A DNA stretch of 43,363 nt, from contig NZ_JAHHIT010000045.1 of assembly GCF_024539675.1 (NCBI RefSeq), positions 1-43,363 on the forward strand, in the 5' to 3' direction. The notes under the pieces are model-generated. The model was not told the DNA's origin. It saw only the letters and a list, made by a program, of their open reading frames with translations, and did no database searches. Source of the DNA: Streptomyces hilarionis (GTDB lineage Bacteria; Actinomycetota; Actinomycetes; Streptomycetales; Streptomycetaceae). Below are positions 7,148-15,721 of the stretch, in pieces (the stretch's first letter is position 1; each line of letters opens with the position of its first letter). Both the position numbers and the translations under genes were made by a program.

Positions 7148-8575
7148 CTATCCGCCCTGCTGCGAGCGCGCCTTGAAGGCGGCCTTGCGGGCCTCCTTGG
7201 CGATGCGCTTGTCGGGGTGCAGGCGGCCCATCGCCTCCAGGACGTCCGCGGTGGCCGGGTGGTCGACGCGCCAGGCGGCCGCGAAGAAGCCGCCGTGCTG
7301 CTGGGCCAGGCCCTCGACGAGGGCCTGGAGCTCCTCGGAGTTGCCCTCGGCGGCAAGCTGGGCGGCGAGGGTGTCGACGGTGAGCCAGAAGACGAGGTCC
7401 TCGGAGGGCGCGGGCACGTCGCTCGCGCCGAGTTCGCTCAGCCAGACCCGGGCGAGCCCGCCGAGTTCGGGGTCGTCGAGCACCTCGCGCACGGCGGGTT
7501 CGGCCTGCCCGCCGACGAGGGAGAGGGCCTGCTGGCAGCGCAGCCGGCGCAGCGGCGCGCCGGGGTCGGAGCCGCGCGCCGCGGCCAGCAGTTCCTGTGC
7601 GGCGGCGAGGGGTTCGCGGCGGGCGAGCCAGAGCTCGGTCTCGGCGAGCGCGGCGCGCGAGCCGTAGCCGGCGCTGCCGTCGAGGAGGGCGTCGGCGCCC
7701 TTGTCGGCGAGGTCGCCGACGGCCGGGGCGTCGAAGCCGGCCTCCTGGAGGCGGGCGCGCAGTCCGTACAGGCCGAGCGGGGTGAGGCGGACCATGCCGT
7801 AGCGGGAGACGTCGGTGTCGTCGAGGGGGGCGGTGGGCTCCTCGTCGGGGTCGGCCATGAGGGCCTCGTCGACGGGCCGGTAGGCGACGATGCCGATGGG
7901 TTCCAGCAGCCGGAACTGGTCGTCGAGGCGCATCATCGCGTCGGAGACCTGCTCCAGGACGTCGTTGGTGGGCTCGTCCATGTCACCGGGGACGATCATG
8001 GAGGCGGCGAGCGCGGGGAGCGGGACGGTGCCGTCGCCGGGGCCGTCCTCGCTGGCGGTGAGCAGGTAGAGGTTGCCGAGCACGCCGTCGAGGAACTCGG
8101 CCTCGGCCTCGGGGTTCCAGTCCAGCTTGGAGAAGTCGACCTGGCCGCCCTCGTCCATGGCCTCCATCAGGTCGTCCAGGTCGGGGACGGCGGCCTCGGC
8201 GAGCACGGCCTCCAGCGCCGCGAGCCAGACGGCGAGGACGTCGTGGGGGGCGCCCGCGGTCAGCAGGGCCAGGTCCTCGCCGGCGGTGACCGTGCCGGCC
8301 TCCTCGTCGACGACCTCAACGAGCCCGGCGTCCACGGCGACCCGCCAGGCCTCGCTCGCGTAGGCCGCGGCGTCCTCGCCGGTCAGGCCGAGCGCTTCGG
8401 CGGCGGCCGGGAGCTGCTCCTCGACGAGCGCGCCCCCGGCGTCGACGCGGGTGTCGGGGCCGGCCCGGCGGGCGAGCAGGGCGGCCCGGGAGAGCAACGG
8501 CGTGGACAGGGCGTCGCGCGCCAGCTCCGCTTCGGGGTGCAGCCGTACGGGCGGCAGGGGGGAGCTGTCTGACAT
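7148..8575 (-). CDS. Conserved hypothetical acidic protein
   Basis: I do not recognise a named family. The 475-residue protein has no signal peptide or membrane segment and is unusually acidic and alanine-rich. It looks mostly helical, with a possible winged-helix-like segment (SRYGMVRLTPLGLYGLRARLQEAG, roughly residues 258-281). The C-terminal half has short helical-repeat character (ETELWLARREPLAAAQELLAAARG, LRRLRCQQALSLVGG) like repeats in scaffold proteins, and ends in a basic tail KRIAKEARKAAFKARSQQGG. It is coding by codon bias and by a normal start. It is transcribed away from the nuclease gene and toward the phosphatase gene. No function is proposed. Confidence 0.75.
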   Translation of the reverse strand: MSDSSPLPPVRLHPEAELARDALSTPLLSRAALLARRAGPDTRVDAGGALVEEQLPAAAEALGLTGEDAAAYASEAWRVAVDAGLVEVVDEEAGTVTAGEDLALLTAGAPHDVLAVWLAALEAVLAEAAVPDLDDLMEAMDEGGQVDFSKLDWNPEAEAEFLDGVLGNLYLLTASEDGPGDGTVPLPALAASMIVPGDMDEPTNDVLEQVSDAMMRLDDQFRLLEPIGIVAYRPVDEALMADPDEEPTAPLDDTDVSRYGMVRLTPLGLYGLRARLQEAGFDAPAVGDLADKGADALLDGSAGYGSRAALAETELWLARREPLAAAQELLAAARGSDPGAPLRRLRCQQALSLVGGQAEPAVREVLDDPELGGLARVWLSELGASDVPAPSEDLVFWLTVDTLAAQLAAEGNSEELQALVEGLAQQHGGFFAAAWRVDHPATADVLEAMGRLHPDKRIAKEARKAAFKARSQQGG

Positions 8576-8868
8576 CGGCTGGTTCTCCTAGGCGCGTGGT
8601 GCCGCCGGCCCGCTGGGGCCACTTGGGCCACTCAGCCTAGACGGATATGGGCCCATGCCGCCCGGTTCATCTCCCCGTCGGCCCGCGTACATGGCCGAAA
8701 CCTTGACAAGTGGCCTGAGCAGGCAGGAGATTGACGCGCGTAGAAATTCACTGCACAGCTGTTCACCGTGTTTTCTACGCGCGTCGCGCACCGCTTCGCC
8801 GGTCGCGGCCCCTCGTTCCGTGCTCCACCCTCGTCCCGGCGCTCACGTACGTCCCCGGAGGGATTCAG
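8576..8868. other. Divergent intergenic region upstream of the nuclease gene
   Basis: These 293 nt carry the promoters for the acidic protein (left) and the nuclease (right). A TTGACA hexamer sits at 8703-8708 and a 14-bp inverted repeat at 8733-8785. No small gene is convincing; in-frame sequence before 8869 lacks a ribosome-binding site and has no signal-peptide character. Confidence 0.55.
8733..8785. repeat. 14-bp perfect inverted repeat in nuclease leader
   Basis: GACGCGCGTAGAAA at 8733-8746 is repeated exactly in inverted form at 8772-8785, with a 25-nt spacer. An inner palindrome ACAGCTGT (8755-8762) shares almost the same centre. The element lies 84 nt before the nuclease start, so it could be a 5' leader stem-loop or an operator. 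Confidence 0.75.
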
Positions 8869-10695
8869 TTGCCGAGCAAGAAGTCCGCGCGTCTCGCCGC
8901 GCTCACCGTCGCCGCCGCCTGTTCCGCGGCCTCCACCGTCGCCCTCGGCGCACCCGCGCAGGCGGACACGGTGGCCGTCCACGACATCCAGGGCACGACC
9001 CGGATATCGCCCTACGCCGGCAAGGCGGTCACGGGTGTGGCCGGAATCGTCACCGGCGTGCGCACCTACGGCTCGTCCAAGGGGTTCTGGATCCAGGATC
9101 CGAACCCGGACGCCGACCCCGCCACCAGTGAGGGCGTCTTCGTCTTCACCAGTTCCGCCCCGAAGGCCGCCGTCGGCGACTCCGTCACGGTCACGGGCAC
9201 GGTCTCCGAGTACGTGCCCGGCGGCGCGTCGAGCGGCAACCAGTCCGTCACGGAGATCGTCAAGCCCACGGTGACGGTCCTGTCCGGCGGCAACGCGGTC
9301 CCGGCCGCGACGGTCGTGGACGCGACGTCGGTGCCGGCCGCGTACACCCCGGCCGGCGACGCCGCCGCCGCGGGCTCCGTCAACGGCCTGACCCTCCAGC
9401 CCGGCCGGTACGCCCTGGACTACTACGAGTCCCTCGAGGGCATGAACGTGCGGGTCGCCGACGCCCGCGTGGTGACGGCCACGGACCCGTACAGCGAGCT
9501 GTGGGTCACGGTGAAGCCGCGCGAGAACGCCACCCGCCGCGGCGGCGCGCTCTACGGCTCCTACACGTCGCAGAACACCGGCCGGCTCCAGGTCCAGTCG
9601 CTGGGCGCGACGGCCGACTTCCCCGTCGCGAACGTCGGCGACACCCTCACCGGCGTCACCGAAGGCCCCCTGGACTACAACCAGTTCGGCGGCTACACCC
9701 TCGTCGCCGGCCGGCTCGGCACGCTGAAGAGCGGCGGTCTCGAGCGGGAGACGACGCAGAAGCAGAAGCGCGGCGAGCTCGCGGTCGCCACCTACAACGT
9801 CGAGAACCTCGACCCGTCGGACGCCACGTTCGACCGCCACGCCGCCGCGATCGTGAACAACCTGAAGTCGCCCGACATCGTGTCCCTGGAGGAGATCCAG
9901 GACGACAACGGCGCCAAGGACGACGGCACGGTCACCGCCGGCGCGACGGTGACCAAGCTGATCGCCGCGATCGTCGCGGCCGGCGGCCCGACGTACGACT
10001 GGCGCTCCATCGACCCGGTCAACGACCAGGACGGCGGCGAGCCGGGCGGCAACATCCGCCAGGTGTTCCTGTTCAACCCGCAGCGGGTGTCGTTCACCGA
10101 CCGCGCGGGCGGCGACTCCACGACCGCGGTCGGCGTCGCCAAGGTGCACGGCAAGGCGCAGCTGACGGCCTCGCCCGGCCGCGTCGCCCCGGGCGACGAC
10201 GCCTGGAAGTCCAGCCGCAAGCCGCTCGCGGGCGAGTTCGTCTTCCGCGGCCGCACGGTCTTCGTGATCGCCAACCACCTCAACTCCAAGGGCGGCGACC
10301 AGGGGCTGACCTCGCAGTTCCAGCCGGTGGCGCGCAGCTCCGAGGTGCAGCGCCACGCCCAGGCGACGCTGGTCAACGCGTTCGTCAAGAGCATCCTGGA
10401 CGTCCAGAAGAACGCGGACGTCATCGCGCTCGGCGACATGAACGACTTCGAGTTCTCCGGCACCGCCCAGATCCTCGAGGGCGACGGCGAGCTGTGGTCG
10501 GCGATCAAGTCGCTGCCGAAGCGGGAGCGTTACACCTACGACTACCAGGGCAACCAGCAGGTCCTTGACCAGATCCTGGTGAGCCCGTCGATCCGGCGCG
10601 GCTGCGACCTCGCGTACGACAGCGTGCACATCAACTCGGAGTTCCACGACCAGGTCAGCGACCACGACCCGCAGGTGCTGCGCTTCGAGCCGTGA
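8869..10695 (+). CDS. Secreted endonuclease/exonuclease/phosphatase-family nuclease
   Basis: A 608-residue exported protein related to ExeM/NucH-type extracellular nucleases. I start at the TTG at 8869, preceded by GGAGGG, because it gives a classic Sec signal: KKSAR, a hydrophobic core and APAQA before Asp. Residues about 35-300 form an OB-fold-like region (VAGIVTGVRTYGSSKGFWIQDP). From about residue 304 comes the metal-dependent nuclease fold: YNVENL, catalytic Glu in SLEEIQD (341-342), FVIANHLNSKGGD, GDMND (522-526) and the catalytic SDHDP (597-601). All key residues are present. It probably degrades extracellular DNA; together with the nearby phosphatase it could scavenge phosphate, but no PHO box is seen here. 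Confidence 0.87.
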   Translation: MPSKKSARLAALTVAAACSAASTVALGAPAQADTVAVHDIQGTTRISPYAGKAVTGVAGIVTGVRTYGSSKGFWIQDPNPDADPATSEGVFVFTSSAPKAAVGDSVTVTGTVSEYVPGGASSGNQSVTEIVKPTVTVLSGGNAVPAATVVDATSVPAAYTPAGDAAAAGSVNGLTLQPGRYALDYYESLEGMNVRVADARVVTATDPYSELWVTVKPRENATRRGGALYGSYTSQNTGRLQVQSLGATADFPVANVGDTLTGVTEGPLDYNQFGGYTLVAGRLGTLKSGGLERETTQKQKRGELAVATYNVENLDPSDATFDRHAAAIVNNLKSPDIVSLEEIQDDNGAKDDGTVTAGATVTKLIAAIVAAGGPTYDWRSIDPVNDQDGGEPGGNIRQVFLFNPQRVSFTDRAGGDSTTAVGVAKVHGKAQLTASPGRVAPGDDAWKSSRKPLAGEFVFRGRTVFVIANHLNSKGGDQGLTSQFQPVARSSEVQRHAQATLVNAFVKSILDVQKNADVIALGDMNDFEFSGTAQILEGDGELWSAIKSLPKRERYTYDYQGNQQVLDQILVSPSIRRGCDLAYDSVHINSEFHDQVSDHDPQVLRFEP

Positions 10696-10701
10696 CCTGG
10701 A

Positions 10702-10736
10702 GCGGGGTCCGGGCCCCGGGCGGGTCCGGGCCCCGC
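10702..10736. terminator. Bidirectional terminator
   Basis: A 15-bp stem (10702-10716 with 10722-10736, two G-T pairs) with a 5-nt loop sits between the convergent nuclease and SRPBCC genes. Confidence 0.65.
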
Positions 10737-10740
10737 GGGA

Positions 10741-11475
10741 TCAGGGCCGGTCGAACAGGCCGTTCAGCCAGCCCTGCCAGGCGGCTTCGCACTCCTTGAC
10801 GTCCGCGCCCGGCGTGAAGTCGTGCAGGGAGACGCCGACCGGGTGACCCCAGTGGTTGCGCCCGAAGAAGCGGGTGAGGCCCCGGTCCGTGCGCAGTCCG
10901 ATGAAGTACCGGTCGCGGTGGTCGACGACGGCCTCGAAGGCGTCGGGCCCGCGGACGGTCAGCGTGGCGCCGGGCGTCACGTCCTCGCCGACCCCGAGCG
11001 CCCGCCCGACGACCGCGAGGGCGTCGGGCGCCCGGGACGCCTCGGGCCCGTCGAAGGTGGCGAAGGCGACCGGCCGGGGCGCGAAGTGCACCAGGTACTC
11101 GCGCAGGGTGTGCAGGTAGAAGTCGGTGTGCTTGGCGGCGCCGTCGTACTGGTTGTCCCAGTCGTCGACGAAGATGCCGCTGTGCACGTAGCGCACCCAG
11201 GCCCGCCGTCCGCCGTCACGGGGCTCCACGGTGTAGTCGAGCTGGTTGAGCGTCTGCTCGGAGATGCCCTCGACGTTCTGGACCCGGTTGGTGTAGCGGT
11301 GCGGCGGGTCCCAGGCGGTGACCTCGGACCCGAAGGGGCCCGCGCCGCCGACCCGGGGCTCGGGCGGCTCCATCGGCCACAGGTACCCGCCGGTCCCGGT
11401 GGTGATCGCCTCCCACACCTGCTCCGGCGTGGCGTCGACCTCGAACTCGCGGGCGATCTCGAATTCCTTGGACAT
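10741..11475 (-). CDS. SRPBCC/AHSA1-domain protein
   Basis: A 244-residue protein. The first roughly 150 residues are a START-like SRPBCC domain of the AHSA1 type: FEIAREFEVDATPEQVWEAITTGTGGYLWPMEP, VTAWDPPHRYTNR and FLHTLREYL-like FYLHTLREYLVHFAPRP. The remainder resembles a second, shorter lobe with GLRTDRGLTRFFGRNHWGHPVGVSLHDF. Such proteins bind hydrophobic ligands or act as co-chaperones; the substrate is unknown. It lies 16 nt downstream of an ArsR-type regulator on the same strand. Pairing of an AHSA1 gene with an ArsR gene is a common two-gene unit in actinobacteria, with the regulator controlling its partner. Confidence 0.82.
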   Translation of the reverse strand: MSKEFEIAREFEVDATPEQVWEAITTGTGGYLWPMEPPEPRVGGAGPFGSEVTAWDPPHRYTNRVQNVEGISEQTLNQLDYTVEPRDGGRRAWVRYVHSGIFVDDWDNQYDGAAKHTDFYLHTLREYLVHFAPRPVAFATFDGPEASRAPDALAVVGRALGVGEDVTPGATLTVRGPDAFEAVVDHRDRYFIGLRTDRGLTRFFGRNHWGHPVGVSLHDFTPGADVKECEAAWQGWLNGLFDRP

Positions 11476-11491
11476 GGTGGGCTCCTGCGTC

Positions 11492-12100
11492 CTATCGGTT
11501 CGGTTCGGGGGGCTGCCGGTCGCCGACGGCGGGATGCACGGCGACGACGATCCGGTGATCGCGGCCGCCCGGCGCGCCGGGCGCGTCGTACTTGCTGATC
11601 AGCGCGCCGACTCCGGCCGTCAACTCCTGGATGAAGGCGGCCCGGTCGGCTGCGGAGGCGAAGCGGACCTCGCCGTCCAGCGCGTAGGTCGCGAGCCCCT
11701 TGCGGGCCTTCGCGGCGCCGGTGATCAGCGAGCCGACGTCCCTGACCAGCCGGGCCCCGAGCGCGAGCAGCCAGCGCGCGGAGAGCTGGTCGCGGAAGCG
11801 GTCCGGGTCGGGCTGCACCGGGGCGAGCGCGAGCGGCGAGATCACGTACGACGCGGCGGTCGCGCGCATCAGCCGTTCGGTGACGTTGCCCTTGCGGCGC
11901 TCACCGGCCAGCTCGACCAGGCCGTGCCGTTCCAGTGCCTTGAGGTGGTAGTTCACCTTCTGCCGCGGCAGGCCGACCTTCCCGGCCAGCATCGCGGCGG
12001 AGGCGGGTCCGGCCCCGAGCTCGGCGAGCAGCCTGGCCCGCACGGGGTCCAGGGAGACGGCCGCGGCCTCGGGGTCCTCGATCACGGTGACATCCAGCAT
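11492..12100 (-). CDS. ArsR-type winged-helix regulator
   Basis: A 202-residue protein with a helix-turn-helix near the N-terminus: SLDPVRARLLAELGAGPASAAMLAGKVGLPRQKVNYHLKALERHGLVELAGERRKGNVTERLMRA, residues 16-80. The C-terminal half is helical with ALDGEVRFASAADRAAFIQELTAGVGALISKY, of unknown ligand. No cysteine metal site is visible, so it is not a classic metal sensor. It is the first gene of a unit with the SRPBCC gene 16 nt downstream and probably controls that unit. A run of seven T (12124-12130) lies a little upstream of its start. Confidence 0.82.
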   Translation of the reverse strand: MLDVTVIEDPEAAAVSLDPVRARLLAELGAGPASAAMLAGKVGLPRQKVNYHLKALERHGLVELAGERRKGNVTERLMRATAASYVISPLALAPVQPDPDRFRDQLSARWLLALGARLVRDVGSLITGAAKARKGLATYALDGEVRFASAADRAAFIQELTAGVGALISKYDAPGAPGGRDHRIVVAVHPAVGDRQPPEPNR

Positions 12101-12170
12101 GCGTCCACCGTCTCACCGAACACTTTTTTTGTCCAGACGAGCAGAGTTTTCGGTGAAGGGGCGGCAAGAA

Positions 12171-12205
12171 GGCCCGGCGCCCGCGCTGGTCGCGGACGCC
12201 GGGCC
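12171..12205. terminator. Strong hairpin terminator
   Basis: GGCCCGGCG (12171-12179) pairs with 12197-12205, and an inner CCGCG/CGCGG stem continues it, giving 14 pairs in 35 nt. On the minus strand it lies after the DUF3618 gene and before the ArsR gene. The remaining bases between 12101 and 12352 hold nothing else I can support. Confidence 0.65.
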
Positions 12206-12352
12206 TGATCCCTGCGCCGATTCACCTGTGGGCCCGCGGCCCCGCCCGACGGGTGCGCTCGGCGGGGCCGCCGACGGCCGTTGCGCGGGGGCGAGCCCGA
12301 CGACGCGAGGCGGGCGGCGGCTCGCCGACGGCGGACGGCGGGCGCTCCCGCG

Positions 12353-12880
12353 TCAGCACGTCCGGCGCCGCGCCCCGCCCGCGCCCCGCGACCGGCTCGC
12401 GCCCCGCGTCCCGGCCAGCAGGACGGCCGCAGCCGCGGCCCCGGCGATCACCACCAGCCACGGATGGCGCCGTACGAACCCGACCGGCGCCCGCAGCACG
12501 CCCGGGACGGAGTCCCCGGTGGCACGACCCGCCCGCGACGTCCTGCCCCGCAGATCGTGGCGGGCCTGCACGGCCCGCTCCTGGACGGTGTGCCCGGCCC
12601 GGGTCGCCGTCTCCTGCGTGACATGACCGGCACGGCCGGCCCGCTCCTGGACGGCGTGACCGGTGCGGTTCGCGCGTTCCTGGAGATGGCGTCCCGCCTC
12701 GGCGGCCGAGCTGCGCAACTGCACGCCCATCGCGCCCGCGCGGTCCCGGAGGTCGGCGGCACGCGCCCGGGCCCGTCCGCGCACGTCGGCCCTGGCCGCC
12801 AACTCCTCGACGGTCTCACCCAGTTGATGCCTGGTCTGCTCGATCTGCCGACGCAGGTCCGCCGCAGCCTCGTTCTTCAT
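12353..12880 (-). CDS. DUF3618-domain membrane protein
   Basis: A 175-residue protein. The N-terminus ADLRRQIEQTRHQLGETVEELAARADVRGRARAR is the DUF3618 motif. A long amphipathic stretch follows with Gly/Ala/Arg-rich repeats of a roughly 11-residue pattern (TGHAVQERAGRAGHVTQETATRAGHTVQERAVQARHDL), then one membrane helix (HPWLVVIAGAAAAAVLLAG) and a basic tail. The start codon overlaps the stop of the holin-like gene (ATGA), so the two are translationally coupled. Such pairs are common and chromosomal in Streptomyces and probably act at the membrane or envelope; the function is not known. Confidence 0.8.
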   Translation of the reverse strand: MKNEAAADLRRQIEQTRHQLGETVEELAARADVRGRARARAADLRDRAGAMGVQLRSSAAEAGRHLQERANRTGHAVQERAGRAGHVTQETATRAGHTVQERAVQARHDLRGRTSRAGRATGDSVPGVLRAPVGFVRRHPWLVVIAGAAAAAVLLAGTRGASRSRGAGGARRRTC

Positions 12881-13296
12881 CGGTGGGCCCTTTCCTTGAT
12901 CTCCTCGACGTCGGCCTTCACGCTGCCGAGGGCCTCCTCGGGCGCCGGGGGCGCCGCCCGGCGCAACTGGGCGCGGCCGGCCATGCCCAGCACGGCGGCG
13001 ATCACGAACAGCACCGCCGTCACCACGAGCGCCGCCGCCCAGACGGGCAGCACCAGCGAGAGCGCGGCCACGGCCGTGCCGGAGAGGGCGAGCAGACCGG
13101 CGTAGCCGAACGCGCCCGCGGCGCCGAGCAGACCGCCGCCGCGACCGGCGCGCCGCCCCTTCTCGGCCAGCTCCGCCTTGGCCAGTGCCAGTTCCTGCCG
13201 TACGAGTCGGGAGAGCTGCTCGGTGGCCCGGCCGACGAGTTCGCCGACCGGTCGATGCCCGTCCTGCACGGGCCGCAAGTCCGTCGTGCCGGTCAC
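12877..13296 (-). CDS. Actinobacterial holin-X-like (phage holin family) membrane protein
   Basis: A 139-residue protein with RPVGELVGRATEQLSRLVRQELALAKAELAEKGRRAGRG followed by two closely spaced hydrophobic helices (about residues 55-75 and 80-105), which is the putative actinobacterial holin-X (PF07332-like) pattern. The GTG at 13296 is preceded by GAGGAGG. No endolysin, portal or integrase gene is near, so this is a housekeeping membrane protein rather than a prophage remnant. It is coupled by a 4-nt overlap to the DUF3618 gene. Function unknown, often linked to envelope stress. Confidence 0.78.
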   Translation of the reverse strand: MTGTTDLRPVQDGHRPVGELVGRATEQLSRLVRQELALAKAELAEKGRRAGRGGGLLGAAGAFGYAGLLALSGTAVAALSLVLPVWAAALVVTAVLFVIAAVLGMAGRAQLRRAAPPAPEEALGSVKADVEEIKERAHR

Positions 13297-13442
13297 GGCT
13301 CCGCCTCCTCTCGGTTCCCGGAGCCGTCCGGGTACCCCGCCCGCCCGGCACTAAGCCGAGCCCCGAGCTCGCAGCAGACCTTACCCATACCTCGTAGAAG
13401 AATTAAGTAGAGCTTCACAGTCGTGGGGCCGAGACTGCTCCC

Positions 13443-14381
13443 ATGACGAGAGCCTCCTCCCCCGGCGCCACGACGCCCGGCCCCACGCCCGCCCCGGCCC
13501 GCCCGGCGGTCTTCGGCCGGACGCTCTGCGCGATGGTCACGCCCTTCACCGGCTCCGGCGCGCTCGATCACGACGGCGCCCGGCGACTGGCCGACCGGCT
13601 GGTGACCGCGGGCTGCGACGGCCTGGTCCTCTCGGGCACCACGGGCGAGTCGCCGACCACGTCGGACGCCGAGAAGGCGGAGCTGGTGGCGGCGGTGCGC
13701 GAGGCGGTCGGCGACCGGGCGTCGATCGTCACCGGCGTGGGCACCTCCGACACCCGCCACACCGTCGACCTCGCACGGGACGCCGAGAAGGCGGGGGCGG
13801 ACGGGGTGCTCGTCGTCACCCCGTACTACAGCAGGCCCCCGCAATCGGCCGTCGAAGCCCACTTCCGGGAGGTCGCGGACGCGTCCGCCCTGCCGGTGAT
13901 GCTGTACGACATCCCCGGGCGCACCGGCACCCGCATCGAGCCGGACACCCTGCTCAGGCTCGCCGAGCACCCCCGGATCGTCGCGGTGAAGGACTGCTCC
14001 CACGACTTCCTCGGGGTCCAGAAGGTGCTCGCGCGCACCGGGCTGGCGTACTACGCGGGCTGCGACGAGCACAACCTCGCCCTGTACGCCGTCGGCGCGG
14101 CGGGTTACGTCAGCACGGTCGCGAACGTGGTCCCCGGCCGGCTGCGGGCCGTCCTGGACGCCTTCGACGCCGGGGACACCGCCGCAGCCGCCCGGCTCCA
14201 GCAGGAGGTCACCGAACTGGTGGAGGCGATGATGGCGTCCGGCCTGCCCGGAACCGTCACCGCCAAGGCCCTCCTGAGCGACCTCGGTCTCCCCTCCGGC
14301 CCGCCGCGCCCACCGCTGCGCCCGGCCCCGCGGGAGACCGTCGACGAGCTGCGCGCGGTCCACGAGCGTCTGACGGCCTGA
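13443..14381 (+). CDS. dapA: 4-hydroxy-tetrahydrodipicolinate synthase (DapA family)
   Basis: A 312-residue TIM-barrel aldolase of the DapA/NAL family. It condenses pyruvate with aspartate semialdehyde at the first committed step of lysine and diaminopimelate synthesis. Expected residues are present: Thr66-Thr67 in SGTTGES, TPYYSRPP (Tyr128-Tyr129), LYDIPGRTGTRI (Tyr155, Arg160) and the Schiff-base Lys183 in AVKDCSHD. It carries about 20 extra Pro/Ala-rich residues at the N-terminus. No strong ribosome-binding site precedes the ATG. Streptomyces often has more than one dapA-like gene, so this copy may be a paralogue; dapD lies 4.6 kb away, not in the same operon. Confidence 0.83.
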   Translation: MTRASSPGATTPGPTPAPARPAVFGRTLCAMVTPFTGSGALDHDGARRLADRLVTAGCDGLVLSGTTGESPTTSDAEKAELVAAVREAVGDRASIVTGVGTSDTRHTVDLARDAEKAGADGVLVVTPYYSRPPQSAVEAHFREVADASALPVMLYDIPGRTGTRIEPDTLLRLAEHPRIVAVKDCSHDFLGVQKVLARTGLAYYAGCDEHNLALYAVGAAGYVSTVANVVPGRLRAVLDAFDAGDTAAAARLQQEVTELVEAMMASGLPGTVTAKALLSDLGLPSGPPRPPLRPAPRETVDELRAVHERLTA

Positions 14382-14406
14382 GCCCGGCGGCCCGGCCGGC
14401 CCGGCG

Positions 14407-14429
14407 GGCCCCGAAAGCGCGGCGGGGCC
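14407..14429. terminator. Convergent-gene terminator region
   Basis: GGCCCCG pairs with CGGGGCC across a 9-nt loop between dapA and the propeller gene. Three copies of a GGCGGGGCCGGA-like unit follow up to about 14470, a short GC-rich tandem repeat. Confidence 0.45.
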
Positions 14430-14503
14430 GGAAGAGCGGGGCGGGGCCGGAGGCGGGGCGGGGCCGGACACCGGGCGAGGGCCAGTCCACGCGGCCTGCG
14501 GGG

Positions 14504-15721
14504 TCAGCGGTCCGCAAAGACCGGCTCCCAGCGTCCGAGGGTGTCGTCCTGGGTGGCCCGGAAGCCGCTGAGCGGGACGACCTCGTCGCTGCCGACGGTG
14601 ACCAGCACCAGCCGCTGGTGGTACTCGTCGCCGTCCGGACCGATGTCCCAGGCGACGAGCGAGGACTCGTCCGCCCAGGAGAGCAGTTGCTGGCCGCGCG
14701 TCTCGACGCGCTCGCGCCCGGTGCGGGGGTCCAGGATCCAGGAGGACGTCTTGTGCTTCTCGCCCGCGAAGCCGCCGGCGAGGCTGCTGCCGTCGGGGGA
14801 GAGTCCCGCCTCGACGTACCAGGTCCAGTGTTCCTCGCCGGCCGGCGCGGCGACCCTGCGCCCCCGCCGGTCGAAGAACTGGTACCCGGGCTCCGCGGGC
14901 AGGCCGGACACGACGAGGCTGCCGTCGTGGCTGAAGGCGAAGTCCTGGCGGCTGTTCAGGAAGACGCCGGAGCCCTCGCCCCCGCCGCGCCCGGTCTCGC
15001 GCCAGGCCCCCGCCCCCGAGGCGACGTCGATGACGTAGAAGCCCGTGCGGTGCGACTCCCCCATCGGGGGATCCCAGCCCCCGGTGCCGTCCTCGCGCCT
15101 GACCCGCAGATCCGGGTTCGCGTCGTACGCGGTCGCGACCAGCTCGCGGCCGTCGCGGGAGAAGGCGAGGCCGCCCACGGTGTGGTCGACGGGGATCCAC
15201 CGCTTGACCTCGCCGTCGGCCAGGTCGAGCAGACCGATCCGCCCGGCGGGCAGGTTCTGCTCCAGGACGGCCGCGGTCCGCAGCCCCGGAGCGACGGCGA
15301 CCCAGGACCACCGGGTGGTCTTCGCATAGGTCTTCGTCGCCGGGTCCAGCAGCCAGTAGGTGCGCGTCGAGACACCCCGCCCGGCGGTCCGCGGGACGAC
15401 CGTCGTCGCGTAGTAGGCGGCCAGCGCCGTGCGTCCGGCGGCGATCAGGTCGCGCGGCGGCGCCTGGTCGGGGTGGGCGGCGACGCGGTGCGGCTCCATG
15501 ACGTCGGCGGGGCGCACGTCGGTCGGTCCGGCGTCCGCGAGGCGCGGTGCCAGCAGGGCCACGACCGCCACGGCGACGGCCGCGGCCGCCGCCGACACCC
15601 ACCGCCGGGTGCGTCGGCGTCTGCGCAGGGCGAGGACCCGGTCGGCGAACCCGGTGCCGGCCGGCTGCTGCTCCTCGGCCTGCTCGCGCAGGCAGGCCCG
15701 GACGAGTTCGTCGACGTTCAC
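14504..15721 (-). CDS. Membrane-anchored beta-propeller (TolB/WD40-like) protein, possible anti-sigma partner
   Basis: A 405-residue protein. The first about 44 residues are cytoplasmic (MNVDELVRACLREQAEEQQ), followed by RRRRRTRR and one membrane helix (WVSAAAAAVAVAVVALLAP). The external part has repeated propeller-like blades: GGLAFSRDGRELVATAYD, DFAFSHDGSLVVSGLP and AGLSPDGSSLAGGFAG. The GTG at 15721 overlaps the stop of the ECF sigma factor (GTGA), so the pair is translationally coupled. A short cytoplasmic tail plus a sensor-like outer domain next to a sigma gene suggests an anti-sigma function, but no zinc-binding anti-sigma motif is visible. The same pairing with SigE-family sigma genes is frequent in Streptomyces. 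Confidence 0.8.
   Translation of the reverse strand: MNVDELVRACLREQAEEQQPAGTGFADRVLALRRRRRTRRWVSAAAAAVAVAVVALLAPRLADAGPTDVRPADVMEPHRVAAHPDQAPPRDLIAAGRTALAAYYATTVVPRTAGRGVSTRTYWLLDPATKTYAKTTRWSWVAVAPGLRTAAVLEQNLPAGRIGLLDLADGEVKRWIPVDHTVGGLAFSRDGRELVATAYDANPDLRVRREDGTGGWDPPMGESHRTGFYVIDVASGAGAWRETGRGGGEGSGVFLNSRQDFAFSHDGSLVVSGLPAEPGYQFFDRRGRRVAAPAGEEHWTWYVEAGLSPDGSSLAGGFAGEKHKTSSWILDPRTGRERVETRGQQLLSWADESSLVAWDIGPDGDEYHQRLVLVTVGSDEVVPLSGFRATQDDTLGRWEPVFADR

Noticed and set aside
8761..8767. PHO box (GTTCACC) before the nuclease
   Set aside because: Only one good unit; neighbours at 11-nt spacing do not match.
12353..13296. Prophage remnant because of the holin-like protein
   Set aside because: No other phage genes, normal codon use, and this protein pair is common in Streptomyces chromosomes.
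13300..13442. Sigma-B-type promoter (GGGTAA) before the holin-like gene
   Set aside because: The -35 GNNT part is missing at the needed distance.
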